Of a stretch of 62,799 nucleotides of DNA, positions 33,316-44,214 are shown in pieces. Source of the DNA: Thermoanaerobaculia bacterium (GTDB taxonomy: Bacteria > Acidobacteriota > Thermoanaerobaculia > Multivoradales > Multivoraceae); the NCBI GenBank assembly GCA_022826745.1, contig JAJDUI010000011.1, positions 1 through 62,799 on the forward strand. The letters run 5' to 3'. The stretch's first letter is position 1, and each line of letters starts with the position of its first letter. A program made the translations under genes and the position numbers. Below the pieces are notes generated by a model. It was not told where the DNA came from. It saw only the letters and a program-made list of their open reading frames with translations, and did not search any database.

Positions 33316-34934
33316 TAGCTGTCGTGGGCGCTCTCGGCGCCGCGGCCGTGGCTGGCTCGGCTTGCGCTCCCTTCGACCGCGACGGGGACCGGCGGGCAGA
33401 CGACGCGCCGGCGGCGTCGGTCGACGGCTTCGAACTCGAAGAGGCCACCATCGCCGAGCTCGGTCGTCAGATGGCGGACGGCGAGCGGACGAGCGCCCAG
33501 ATCACCAGGCTCTACCTCGACCGCATCGAGGCCCTCGACGGTCAGGGGCCGACGCTGCGCTCCGTCATCGAGACGAACCCGGACACCCTCGAGATCGCGG
33601 AGGAGCTCGACCGCGAGCGCGCCGCCGGAAACGTGCGCGGCCCGCTGCACGGCGTCCCGATCCTGCTCAAGGACAACGTTGCGACCGCCGACCGCACGAC
33701 GACCACCGCCGGTTCGCTGGCCCTCGAAGGGTCCATCCCGCCGCGGGATGCCTTCGTCGCGGCGCAACTCCGGCGTGCGGGCGCCGTTCTTCTCGGCAAG
33801 GCGAACCTGAGCGAGTGGGCCAACTTCCGCTCCAACCGGTCGAGTTCGGGCTGGAGCGCGCGTGGCGGACAGTGCCGGAATCCCTACGTTCTCAGCCGCA
33901 ATCCGTGCGGTTCGAGTTCCGGATCCGGCGCGGCGACGTCGGCCAACCTCTGCGCCGCGGCGGTCGGCACGGAAACCGACGGCTCGATCATCTGCCCGTC
34001 GTCGGCGAACGGCCTGGTCGGCATCAAGCCGACCGTGGGCCTGGTGAGCCGGAGCGGCATCGTGCCGATCTCCGCGGTGCAGGACACGGCTGGTCCGATG
34101 GCTCGCACGGTCGCCGACGCCGCGGCGCTGCTCAGCGGCATGACGGGACGGGATCCGCTGGACGAGGCGACCGCTGTGTCGCCGGTTCCGAGCGATCTGG
34201 GTCGCCACCTCGAGGAGTCGGGAGCGGCCGACCTGAGCGACCTTCGCATCGGCGTCGGCCGCCAGTTCTTCGATCGCGACGGACGGGTCGACGCGGTGAT
34301 GGAGGAGGCGATCGAGACGCTCCGGAGCCTGGGCGCCGAGATCGTCGACCCCGTCGAGATCGCCCACCGCCAGGAGGTGGGGCGGCACGAGTACGAAGCG
34401 ATGCTCTACGAGTTCAAGGCCGGTCTGAACGCGTACCTGGCCGAACTTGGTGACGGAGCTCCGGTCGCCTCACTCGCTGACGTCATCGCATTCAACGAGG
34501 CGAACACGGAACGCGAGATGCCCTTCTTCGGCCAGGAGATCCTGATCGAGGCGGAAGGCAAGGGACCGCTGACCGAAGCCGCCTACCTGGAGGCGCGCGA
34601 GACGGCGAGCCGCCTGTCCCGCGAGGAGGGCCTCGACGCGACGCTCTCCGGGCACCGTCTCGACGCCATCCTCGGGCCGAGCGGCGGCCCGGCCTGGGTG
34701 ACCGACCTGGTCCATGGCGACACCTTCTCGGTCGGCAGTTCCGGCGCGGCGGCGGTTGCTGGCTACCCGAACGTCACCGTCCCGGCCGGCCAGGTCCACG
34801 GCCTGCCGGTGGGCGTCTCGTTCTTCGGCGCGGCCTGGAGCGAGCCGACGCTGATTCGCATCGCCTGGGCTTTCGAGCAGGCCGCCCCGCATCGCCGGCC
34901 GCCGCGGTTCCGTGCCGGCGTCGACGACGCCTGA
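33279..34934 (+). CDS. amidase signature family hydrolase, secreted
   Basis: A 551-aa amidase with the Ser-cisSer-Lys triad: Lys in GVPILLKDNVAT, the second Ser in GSSSGSGAATSANL, and the nucleophile in the ETDGSIICPSS loop. A Tat-like signal (TRRDVIAVVGALGAAAVAGSAC) also ends in a Cys, possibly a lipobox. It should hydrolyse an amide in the periplasm; substrate unknown. It starts at GTG 33279, inside the symporter gene end. Confidence 0.9.
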   Translation: MADPDGATRRDVIAVVGALGAAAVAGSACAPFDRDGDRRADDAPAASVDGFELEEATIAELGRQMADGERTSAQITRLYLDRIEALDGQGPTLRSVIETNPDTLEIAEELDRERAAGNVRGPLHGVPILLKDNVATADRTTTTAGSLALEGSIPPRDAFVAAQLRRAGAVLLGKANLSEWANFRSNRSSSGWSARGGQCRNPYVLSRNPCGSSSGSGAATSANLCAAAVGTETDGSIICPSSANGLVGIKPTVGLVSRSGIVPISAVQDTAGPMARTVADAAALLSGMTGRDPLDEATAVSPVPSDLGRHLEESGAADLSDLRIGVGRQFFDRDGRVDAVMEEAIETLRSLGAEIVDPVEIAHRQEVGRHEYEAMLYEFKAGLNAYLAELGDGAPVASLADVIAFNEANTEREMPFFGQEILIEAEGKGPLTEAAYLEARETASRLSREEGLDATLSGHRLDAILGPSGGPAWVTDLVHGDTFSVGSSGAAAVAGYPNVTVPAGQVHGLPVGVSFFGAAWSEPTLIRIAWAFEQAAPHRRPPRFRAGVDDA

Positions 34935-34949
34935 TCGCTCTCCCGCAGC

Positions 34950-36089
34950 CTACGCCCGCATCGCGCGGAAGCACTTCCGCAGCTCGTCGACGAAGACGTC
35001 CGGCACCTCGAAGGCGGCGAAGTGCCCGCCCTTCTCGAGCCGGTTCCAGTAGACGAGCTGGCGGTAGCGCCGCTCGGCCCAGCGCCGGGACGAGCGGAAG
35101 ATCTCCTTGGGGAAGATGCTGCAGCCGACCGGGATCTCGACCGGATCCCCGCCGCCTCTGCCGAAGCTCTCCCAGTAGAGCCGCCCCGAGGAGGCGCCGC
35201 AGGCCGGCAGCCAGTACAGCATCACGTTGTCGAGCAACTGGTCGCGTGTCAGCACGTTCTCCGGGTGGCCGTCACAGTCCATCCAGGACCAGAACTTCTC
35301 GATGATCCAGGCTGCCTGTCCGGCCGGCGAGTCGACCAGGCCGTAGCCGAGGGTCTGCGGCCGGGTCGACTGTTGCTTGGAGTAGCCGGAGTCCCAGTCC
35401 TGGTAGTGCTGGAGGCCGGCGAGGGCGTCCTTCTCGATGTCCGTCAGGTCGTCCATCGTGCTCCGGTCCACGCCCGACGTCGGCATGTTCAGATGGATGC
35501 CGTGGCAGTGCTCGTGGTCCTGGATCGCGATCGCCGTGCTGACCGCCGCGCCCCAGTCGCCGCCCTGCGCGAAGTACCACTCGTAGCCGAGCCGCGACAT
35601 GAGTTCGGCCCAGGCGTCGGCGATCTTCTCGACGCTCCAGCCCGCTGTGGCCGGTTTGTCCGAGAAGCCGAACCCCGGCAGGGCGGGAACGACCAGGTGG
35701 AAGGCGTCCTCCTCGGAGCCGCCGTGGGCGGTCGGATCGAGCAGCGGGTCGAGCACCTCGAGGAACTCGACGATCGAGCCCGGCCAGCCGTGGGTCATGA
35801 CCAGCGGCGCGGCGCCGCGGTGCTTCGAGCGCAGGTGGAGGAAGTGGATGCCCAGCCCGTCGATCTCGGTCCTGAACTGGTCGAGGTCGTTCAGGCGGTT
35901 CTCCAGGCGGCGCCAGTCGTAGGAGGAGGCCCAGTACTCGCAGACCTCCTTCGTGTAGGCGAGCGGGATCCCCTGGGTCCAGTCCTCGACCGTCTCGCTC
36001 TCGGGCCAGCGGGTGGCGGCCAGCCGGCGGCGAAGGTCGGTCAGTTCCTCTTCGTCGATCTCGATGCGGTAGGGCGTGATGTCGGTCAT
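34950..36089 (-). CDS. epoxide hydrolase (EHN-domain alpha/beta hydrolase)
   Basis: A 379-aa epoxide hydrolase of the microsomal type. The N-terminal EHN region (residues 1-105) precedes the alpha/beta core. The oxyanion motif is THGWPGS, the nucleophile Asp is in AQGGDWGAAVS and the catalytic His is in KGGHFAAFE. Members convert epoxides to diols by an ester intermediate. Soluble, with no signal peptide. Convergent with the amidase (15 bp between stops). Confidence 0.93.
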   Translation of the reverse strand: MTDITPYRIEIDEEELTDLRRRLAATRWPESETVEDWTQGIPLAYTKEVCEYWASSYDWRRLENRLNDLDQFRTEIDGLGIHFLHLRSKHRGAAPLVMTHGWPGSIVEFLEVLDPLLDPTAHGGSEEDAFHLVVPALPGFGFSDKPATAGWSVEKIADAWAELMSRLGYEWYFAQGGDWGAAVSTAIAIQDHEHCHGIHLNMPTSGVDRSTMDDLTDIEKDALAGLQHYQDWDSGYSKQQSTRPQTLGYGLVDSPAGQAAWIIEKFWSWMDCDGHPENVLTRDQLLDNVMLYWLPACGASSGRLYWESFGRGGGDPVEIPVGCSIFPKEIFRSSRRWAERRYRQLVYWNRLEKGGHFAAFEVPDVFVDELRKCFRAMRA

Positions 36090-36133
36090 GCGGCGGACGC
36101 TAGCACTAGCGCCGCGACGCTCCTAGCGCCGTT

Positions 36134-36742
36134 CTAGAAGCCGATGCGGGCGCCGACCGAGAGGGTCTCGATGTCGCCGCCGATGGACTCGAATCGCCCG
36201 ACGAGACTGAGACGGCCCAGGAGCTGGAACTCGGCGCCGATGCCGTAGATCAGGTCTTCCTCGTCCAGATCCTCGAGCGCGACGTCGAAGTCGTCCAGCG
36301 CGTCCTCCAGGTCGGCGCCCCACGACACGATGCCGACCTTCGCGAAGATGGAGATGCGGCCGGTGATCGCGTACCGGGGGACGATGGCGACTGACAGGAC
36401 ATTGATCTTGCCGCGGATCGGAATGTCGGGGCAGGCCACGCCCTCGGCGCAGGGTCGGATCGCGCCGTCGACTTCCGACAGGTCGTGATAGCCGGCCTCT
36501 ACTGCGAAGTTGTCGCTGAACCTGAAGCCGATCTCGTAGACCCGGGAGTTGCCGTCGCCGTCGAGGACCTGGTCGAAGGCGTCGTCGACGTTCACCTCGA
36601 CGTCCGACCGGCCGAGGTGGAAGCCGACGTACAACTCGCGTTCCGCGGTTGCCGGTGACGCGGCCAGCAACGTCACGAGTGCTAGAGCGCTGAACGCCAG
36701 CGCGGGCAGGAAACGGGGCATGGAAGAACGGCGTTCCATCAT
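36134..36742 (-). CDS. small outer-membrane beta-barrel protein
   Basis: A 202-aa protein with a signal peptide (LAFSALALVTLLAASPATA) and alternating strands: LYVGFHLGRSDVEV, SRVYEIGFRFSDNFAVEAGYHDLS, SVAIVPRYAITGRISIFAKVGIVSW, LIYGIGAEFQLLGRLSLVGRFESIG and VGARIGF at the end. This fits an OmpA/OmpW-like eight-stranded barrel ending in Phe. ATG 36742 follows a GGGAGG site and is preferred over ATG 36787. Role unknown, possibly adhesion or a pore. Confidence 0.8.
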   Translation of the reverse strand: MMERRSSMPRFLPALAFSALALVTLLAASPATAERELYVGFHLGRSDVEVNVDDAFDQVLDGDGNSRVYEIGFRFSDNFAVEAGYHDLSEVDGAIRPCAEGVACPDIPIRGKINVLSVAIVPRYAITGRISIFAKVGIVSWGADLEDALDDFDVALEDLDEEDLIYGIGAEFQLLGRLSLVGRFESIGGDIETLSVGARIGF

Positions 36743-36861
36743 CGTGGCCTCCCGGGAAGACGGCACTGGAGTCAACTCGAAGATCATACAGGAATGGCTA
36801 TAAGCGTGTTGACGGATCGGGCGCTCTTCCGCTGGAGGGAATGAAGTAGCGTCGGCGGCCG

Positions 36862-37563
36862 ATGAGCGATCCGGTGTGCCTGATCTCCGGCGTTGGTCCC
36901 GGCACCGGGGCGGCGCTCGCCCGGCGGTTCGCCTCCGGTGGCTATCGGGTGGCGATGCTGGCCCGCGACGAAGACCGGCTGCGCACCCTGGAGTCCGGGA
37001 TCGAGGGTTCGCGCGCCTACGTCTGCGACGTCTCGAACTCCGAAGCCGTGAGCGCGACCGTGGCCCGGGTGCGCGGCGATCTCGGGGCGCCGACGGTCCT
37101 CGTCCACAACGCCGTGGGCGGCGCCTTCGGAGACTTCCTGGAGATCGAGCCCGAACAGTTGCGCGCGAACTTCGAGGTCAACGTGATGGGGCTCCTGTAC
37201 CTGGCCCGCGCGCTGGCGCCGGCGATGATCGAGGCGGGTCGGGGAGCGATCATGATCACCGGGAACACGTCCGCTCGCCGCGGCATGCCGCGCTTCGCCG
37301 GCTTCGCGCCGACCAAGGCGGGACAGCGCATCCTGGCCGAGTCGATGGCGCGGAGCCTGGGGCCCCAGGGCGTTCACGTCGCGTACTTCGTGATCGACGC
37401 CGTGATCGATCTGGAGTGGACGCGGCGGCGGATGCCCGACCAGCCGGACGACTTCTTCATCAAGCCGGAAGCGATCGCGGAGAACGTCTGGTACGTGGCC
37501 CACCAGGATCCGTCGGCATGGAGTTTCGAGGTCGAGCTCAGGCCTTACGGCGAGCGCTGGTAG
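36862..37563 (+). CDS. SDR-family protein with Phe in place of catalytic Tyr
   Basis: A 233-aa short-chain dehydrogenase/reductase-like protein. The nucleotide-binding motif is GVGPGTG, followed by LARDEDRL, CDVSNSE, VLVHNAVGG and VNVMGLLYLARAL. The usual YxxxK is FAPTK here (F148, K152), so the proton-donating Tyr is missing while the Lys stays. It may bind NAD(P) without normal activity, or use another donor. Starts at ATG 36862. Confidence 0.87.
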   Translation: MSDPVCLISGVGPGTGAALARRFASGGYRVAMLARDEDRLRTLESGIEGSRAYVCDVSNSEAVSATVARVRGDLGAPTVLVHNAVGGAFGDFLEIEPEQLRANFEVNVMGLLYLARALAPAMIEAGRGAIMITGNTSARRGMPRFAGFAPTKAGQRILAESMARSLGPQGVHVAYFVIDAVIDLEWTRRRMPDQPDDFFIKPEAIAENVWYVAHQDPSAWSFEVELRPYGERW

Positions 37564-37624
37564 CGGCCCGTCCGGTCCGACCTCCGTGGTAGTTTGGATC
37601 GGCACACCCCCGGGCGGAGTACAA

Positions 37625-38563
37625 ATGACACGGTCCCTCCTTGCTCTTCCGAGCGCATTCCTGATCGTCCTCGGCGCCGCGGCCTGCGGCGGCGAGAGCA
37701 CGGCGCCGGCGCCCGGCGAGGCTCCGGAAGCCGATGCCGCGGTCTCCGCGGAGGGCGAAGACGACGGCTGGGGACTCCGGAACGACCCTGTGGCGCAGCG
37801 GGTCGAGCCGTTCCAGCTCTTCGACAACCTCTACTACGTGGGCATTGACTGGGTGTCGTCCTATCTCCTGGTGACGACGGACGGCCTGATCCTGATCGGT
37901 TCGCTGTACGGCGACTTCATCGACAACCCGATCGACGGCATCCGCGCCGTGGGATTCGATCCTTCCGATCTGAAGTACGTCCTGGTGACCCACGGCCACT
38001 TCGACCATGTCGGCGGGGCGGCGAGGTTTCAGGAGGCCTACGGCGCGCGGGTCGGCATGACCGAGGCCGACTGGGAGCTGGCTGAACAGCCGCCGAGCGA
38101 CCCGCGCTACGAGATCGACGTGCCGGTGCGCGACATGGTGATCACGGATGGCGACACGTTGCAGTTGGGCGACACGGAGATTCGCTTCTACGTCACCCCC
38201 GGGCATACCGAAGGCGTTCTCTCGATGGAGTTCCCGGTGCGGGACGGTGGGGAAGAGCACCGGGCGTTCGTCTTCGGCGGCGTGGGCCTGAACTTCGAGG
38301 GAGTTCACCGAACGAACCTCTACCTGGACAGCGTGGCCCGAATCTGGAGACTCGCCGGCGAGGAGGGCAATCCGATCGAGGTCAACATCACGAACCACGC
38401 CGAGATGGGGCGCGTCTTCGAGCGCGCGGAGCAGTTGGCGTCGCGGGGGGCTTCGGACCCCCACCCCTTCGTTGATCCGCAGGGTTTTCTCGACTGGCTG
38501 GCGGAGTTGCAGCGCAACGCCGAGCACAAGCTGGTCGTCGAACGCGAGTTGGCCGGCGAGTAG
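37625..38563 (+). CDS. MBL-fold metallo-hydrolase, lipoprotein-like (B3-like)
   Basis: A 312-aa metallo-beta-lactamase-fold protein with a lipoprotein signal (LIVLGAAACGG). Zinc ligands are in THGHFDHVGG and YVTPGHTEG; a later NITNHAEMG may give a third His. It resembles subclass B3-like MBL proteins; substrate unknown. ATG 37625 begins the signal; the longer frame from 37586 is unlikely. Its stop TAG ends at 38563 and the next gene starts at 38564. Confidence 0.85.
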   Translation: MTRSLLALPSAFLIVLGAAACGGESTAPAPGEAPEADAAVSAEGEDDGWGLRNDPVAQRVEPFQLFDNLYYVGIDWVSSYLLVTTDGLILIGSLYGDFIDNPIDGIRAVGFDPSDLKYVLVTHGHFDHVGGAARFQEAYGARVGMTEADWELAEQPPSDPRYEIDVPVRDMVITDGDTLQLGDTEIRFYVTPGHTEGVLSMEFPVRDGGEEHRAFVFGGVGLNFEGVHRTNLYLDSVARIWRLAGEEGNPIEVNITNHAEMGRVFERAEQLASRGASDPHPFVDPQGFLDWLAELQRNAEHKLVVERELAGE

Positions 38564-39169
38564 GTGAAGAGCTTCGAGTTGATGCCGCGTTTCCAGAACG
38601 CGGTGGCGGGGTTCGATCTGTTCCACCGGGAGGACCCGGCGACGGCAACGGTCGACGGCGAACAGGTTCCCAGGGAGCTGGCCTACTCGCGCCGGATGGC
38701 GGCCTGGGTCGAACGGCTCGATCCGGAAGCCGGTGAGATTCTGATGCTCGCGGCCCACTGCCAGCACCTGCGCCGCTTCAGCCTGCCGCGGACGGACTAT
38801 CCCGAAGGACGCAAGGGCTACCTCTCCTGGCGGCGCGCGGCCGCGCTGGAACACGCCCGTCTGGCGGGCGCCGTGCTACGCGATGCGGGCTACCGGCGGG
38901 AGAAGATCGAGCGCGTTCAGAACCTGGTGCTCAAGCGGGCGGGGCGGAGCGCGCCGGCGGAAGCGCAGACCCTGGAGGACGCGGCCTGCCTGGTGTTTCT
39001 GGAGCACGACCTGGAGGCGCTGGCGGGCCGGCTGGGGCCGGACAGGACGGCGGAAGTGCTCGTCCGCACCTGGCCCAAGATGTCGGCCGCCGGACGAGAG
39101 GCCGCGGCGGGGCTGGAACTGAAGCGGGAACTGCGGGAGCTCGTGGACCGCGCTGTCGACGGTCGCTAG
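38564..39169 (+). CDS. DUF4202 family protein
   Basis: A 201-aa soluble protein matching DUF4202 by the HCQHLRRFSLPRTDYPEGRKGYLSWRR segment and helical C-terminus (LEHDLEALAGRLGPDRTAEVL). It starts with GTG 38564 directly after the MBL gene stop. The function is not known. The family tends to occur beside nitrite/sulfite reductases, as here: the reductase operon ends just beyond, convergent. The stops of the two meet in CTAG 39166-39169. Confidence 0.8.
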   Translation: MKSFELMPRFQNAVAGFDLFHREDPATATVDGEQVPRELAYSRRMAAWVERLDPEAGEILMLAAHCQHLRRFSLPRTDYPEGRKGYLSWRRAAALEHARLAGAVLRDAGYRREKIERVQNLVLKRAGRSAPAEAQTLEDAACLVFLEHDLEALAGRLGPDRTAEVLVRTWPKMSAAGREAAAGLELKRELRELVDRAVDGR

Positions 39170-39743
39170 CCGGTCCTGAGGGTCAGGCGGTCGCGGGCCT
39201 CTCCGATCCGCTTCACACCGACCGGCTCGCGGTCGTCCGCAACACCCGCCTCGGCCAGTGCCCGGCGGAGTGCGTTCCCGAGCGCTAAAGCGGCCTCGTC
39301 GTCGCGCGGAACGAGCCGGTCGTTGACCCGTAACTCGATCCGGTGGCGGTCGAAGGCGACCCGGCCATCGAGTTGGGGCTCGGCCTCGATCTGATCACAG
39401 GCCCGGAAGGCACAGAGGAGCAGCGACTCGAGCCGTTCGTCCAGGGTGCGGATGCCGGCAGTTTCCGGCGCGGTCTCGCGGCGGCGGCTGTAGAGCAGGC
39501 CCGGCTCACCCCGGCTCTCGTCGTAGGCGTAGATGGCGTCGTGGCCCACCAGGAGGACGCCGGGACCTTCGTGGACGTGGCTGTAGTCGGCGACGTCGAT
39601 CAGCAGCTCGGGCAGGACCCGCTCCGTGATCCAGCGATGGAAGACCGGGATGAACTCCTCGGGCGCCGCTGCCGACTCCCTGCTGGCGAGGACCTTCAGA
39701 TCCAGTTTGACGAGGTCGTCGAACCGCGTTGTGGAAGTGGCGT

Positions 39744-39747
<4 letters not shown>
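39166..39747 (-). CDS. hypothetical protein next to sulfite reductase
   Basis: A 193-aa soluble protein, start ATG 39747 overlapping the reductase stop by 4 bp (ATGA). It has EEFIPVFHRWITERVLPELLIDVADYSHVHEGPGVLLVGH, a segment with paired His residues, then two mixed strand-helix parts. I do not recognise a family. Coupling to the reductase gene points to sulfite/nitrite reduction, perhaps cofactor or subunit handling. Confidence 0.72.
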
Positions 39748-42053
<2,306 letters not shown>

Positions 42054-42129
42054 GGATCGGTTCTCGCTTGCTCTTTCGGGGGTCGGCCGTCAGCTCCAGG
42101 GCGCCCTGTGGGCGAGGCCGGTGTTATTC

Positions 42130-42146
42130 GTGACCATAATGGTCAC
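42130..42146 (-). promoter_or_regulatory. palindromic operator upstream of sulfite reductase
   Basis: GTGACCAT-A-ATGGTCAC, a perfect 17-bp palindrome, 77 bp upstream of the reductase ATG. A half-like ATTGGTCAT follows directly at 42147-42155. It is in an AT-rich patch; on the minus strand a TAGAAT sequence lies about 10 bp before it and could be the -10 box. A dimeric repressor or activator, possibly of the Rrf2 or GntR/FadR type, may bind here. The regulator is not in the window. Confidence 0.6.
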
Positions 42147-42229
42147 ATTGGTCATCATTCTACGTGCATCCGCGCGGTTCGTTGCAACCGCGCGGGATGG
42201 GTGGAGGCGATGCCGGTGCGCCCGGCGGG

Positions 42230-43108
42230 CTACATCAGGTCGGAGAAGTGGATCGGCTTCGGGAAATCGGCCGAAGCGGCGCGGATCTTCTCGCCGATCG
42301 CCGCGACGCTCCACGGCGCCTGATCGTTCGGACGTCTGGCGATCTCGAGCGACTGCCAGGCCAGCAGGGTCACGGTGTTTCCGCCAACGGCGAAGATGCG
42401 GCCGGTGATGTCGGCGGCGTCGTCGCTGCACAGCCAGACGACGGCGGGTGACACCTTCTCGGGCGCCAGCGGCTCAGCGGTCGCCTCCGGCATGATGTCT
42501 TCCGTCAGTCGGGACCAGGCGGCGGGAGCGAGGAGGTTCACCGTGACGCCGTACTTCGTGCCTTCGAGCGCGAGGCAGCGCATGAAGCCGGCCATTCCCG
42601 CCTTCGCGGCGCCGTAGTTCGTCTGGCCGAAGTTGCCGAGCAGGCCGGAAGTCGAACTCGTCATGATGATCCGGCCGCCGGACTCCTGCTCGATCATCTG
42701 GTCGTAGGCGGCCTTGGTGACCAGGTAGGTGCCGCGGAGGTGGACGTCCAGGACGATGTCCCACATGTCGTCCGTCATGTTCTTGAACGACTTGTCGCGC
42801 AGGATGCCGGCGTTGTTGATCGCGATGTCGAGCTTGCCGAACTCGTCGACGGCGCGCTGGACCATCGCCCGGGCGGCGTCGCCGTCCGAGACCGAGCCGT
42901 AGTCGGCGACCGCCTGGCCGCCGGCGTCGCGGATTTCCTGCGCTACCTGGTCGGCCATCGCGGTGCCGGCGCCGGTGCCGTCGCGCGCTCCGCCCAGGTC
43001 GTTGACCACGACCGCGGCGCCTTCCTGCGCCAGGAGCAGCGCGTGCGTGCGGCCCAGACCGCCGCCTGCGCCGGTAACGAGTGCAACCTTTCCGTCGAGC
43101 AGACCCAT
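42230..43108 (-). CDS. SDR-family 3-hydroxyacyl-CoA dehydrogenase-like protein
   Basis: A 292-aa SDR. Cofactor motif TGAGGGLG, NNAGIL, catalytic Ser in MTSSTSG and YGAAK (Tyr, Lys). The region NDLGGARDGTGAG near residue 37 and the C-terminal extension resemble the dehydrogenase part of peroxisomal multifunctional enzyme type 2 and related bacterial proteins, suggesting a 3-hydroxyacyl-CoA substrate. Soluble. ATG 43108 starts after an intergenic region with a long inverted repeat. Confidence 0.9.
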   Translation of the reverse strand: MGLLDGKVALVTGAGGGLGRTHALLLAQEGAAVVVNDLGGARDGTGAGTAMADQVAQEIRDAGGQAVADYGSVSDGDAARAMVQRAVDEFGKLDIAINNAGILRDKSFKNMTDDMWDIVLDVHLRGTYLVTKAAYDQMIEQESGGRIIMTSSTSGLLGNFGQTNYGAAKAGMAGFMRCLALEGTKYGVTVNLLAPAAWSRLTEDIMPEATAEPLAPEKVSPAVVWLCSDDAADITGRIFAVGGNTVTLLAWQSLEIARRPNDQAPWSVAAIGEKIRAASADFPKPIHFSDLM

Positions 43109-43202
43109 GATCTCGTTCCCTCTCTATGTCGTCCTGTCGTGACTTGCTGTTCCGAAGCGCGGAAGCGCGCGAAGTGTACCCGGATTCGCGTCGGCTGCTG
43201 CC

Positions 43203-43379
43203 GCCTCCGGCGTCGTCCGGGGGGAGGGTCCCTGCGGCCGCTCGCGCTTTCGGAGTGGATGGGAGGTCGGCGCTCGCTTCGGTCGGCTGCGCTGCGTTGT
43301 GCTGTCGGTCAAGGTGACGATCTCGGGAGACGCTTGCCTCCAGCCCGCAGGGACCCTCCTCCCCGGCGACACCGGAGGC
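43203..43379. repeat. long inverted repeat in 365-bp intergenic region
   Basis: Arms of about 35 bp at 43203-43237 and 43345-43379 are inverted copies with only a few mismatches or indels. The core GGGTCCCTGCGG of the left arm is exactly matched by CCGCAGGGACCC in the right. The spacer is 107 bp. The rest of the 43109-43473 gap holds no gene that I can support. It could form a cruciform or a long RNA hairpin, or be the remnant of a small mobile element. Confidence 0.6.
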
Positions 43380-43473
43380 TGGATGTCGCCGCGTATGCGA
43401 GGGGCTTGGGCACTGGGTCCCGGGGTCCTGGTCCGCCAGCCGGGCAGGGGCTGGGCAGCTAGAGTGGCGCGGA

Positions 43474-44214
43474 ATGAGGAGTGCGAAACACCGGCGTCTT
43501 CTTCTTGCAGCCGTCGGTTTCTTGGCGTTTGCGGTGGGAGACGCCTCGACGCAGCAAGGCGACGAAGCCAGCGCGGCGATGTTGTTGCGGCAGGCGAGTC
43601 TCCACGAATCCCGGGGCGACTACGAGGCGGCGATCACGGGCTATGACCGGGCGATCGAAGTCGAGCCGCGGAACTGGCAGCTGTACATGCTGCGGGGGTC
43701 GGCGCGGTTCAAGGCTGGGCGGATCGAGGCTTCGATCGAGGACTTCGACCTGGTCGTGGTGCTCGATCCGTCCCAGGACCCATACCTGTGGCAGCGGGGC
43801 ATCTCGTACTACTACGTTGGTCGCTTCGCCGAGTGCCGGAGGCAGTTCGAGCGGCACCGGCTGGTCAATCCGAACGATGTCGAGAACGCGGTCTGGCATC
43901 TGCTCTGCGTGGCCGCCGAGGACGGCCTGGAAGCTGCACAGGAGGCGATGCTGCCGGTCGGCCCGGATGCTCGCCGGCCGATGAAGGAGATCGACGCGCT
44001 GTTCCGCGGCGAGGGTTCGGTTGAGGATGTCGAGGCCGCGGCAATCGAGGAAGGCGTGGGTGCGCGCTTCTACGCTGACCTGTACCTGGGGCTGTACTAC
44101 GAACTCGTCGGCGAAGCGGAGAAGGCTGCAACCGCGATCAAGCGCGCCGCTTCGCTACCGAACCGCGGCTACATGGTCGAGGTGGCGCGGGTGCACCGCG
44201 ATCTGACTCCCTAA
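43474..44214 (+). CDS. secreted TPR-repeat protein
   Basis: A 246-aa protein with a signal peptide (LLLAAVGFLAFAVGDAS) and three TPR-like units in the N-terminal half: ASLHESRGDYEAAITGYDRAIEVEP, YMLRGSARFKAGRIEASIEDFDLVVVLDP and WQRGISYYYVGRFAECRRQFERHRLVNP. It resembles NlpI-like periplasmic TPR proteins, but the lipobox Cys is lacking. Partner unknown. Its stop overlaps the convergent PQQ-like gene stop (CTAA 44211-44214). Confidence 0.82.
   Translation: MRSAKHRRLLLAAVGFLAFAVGDASTQQGDEASAAMLLRQASLHESRGDYEAAITGYDRAIEVEPRNWQLYMLRGSARFKAGRIEASIEDFDLVVVLDPSQDPYLWQRGISYYYVGRFAECRRQFERHRLVNPNDVENAVWHLLCVAAEDGLEAAQEAMLPVGPDARRPMKEIDALFRGEGSVEDVEAAAIEEGVGARFYADLYLGLYYELVGEAEKAATAIKRAASLPNRGYMVEVARVHRDLTP

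Noticed and set aside
43109..43473. Small genes in the 365-bp gap
   Set aside because: Frames are short and Arg/Ser-rich without a ribosome site; the inverted repeat explains the sequence better.
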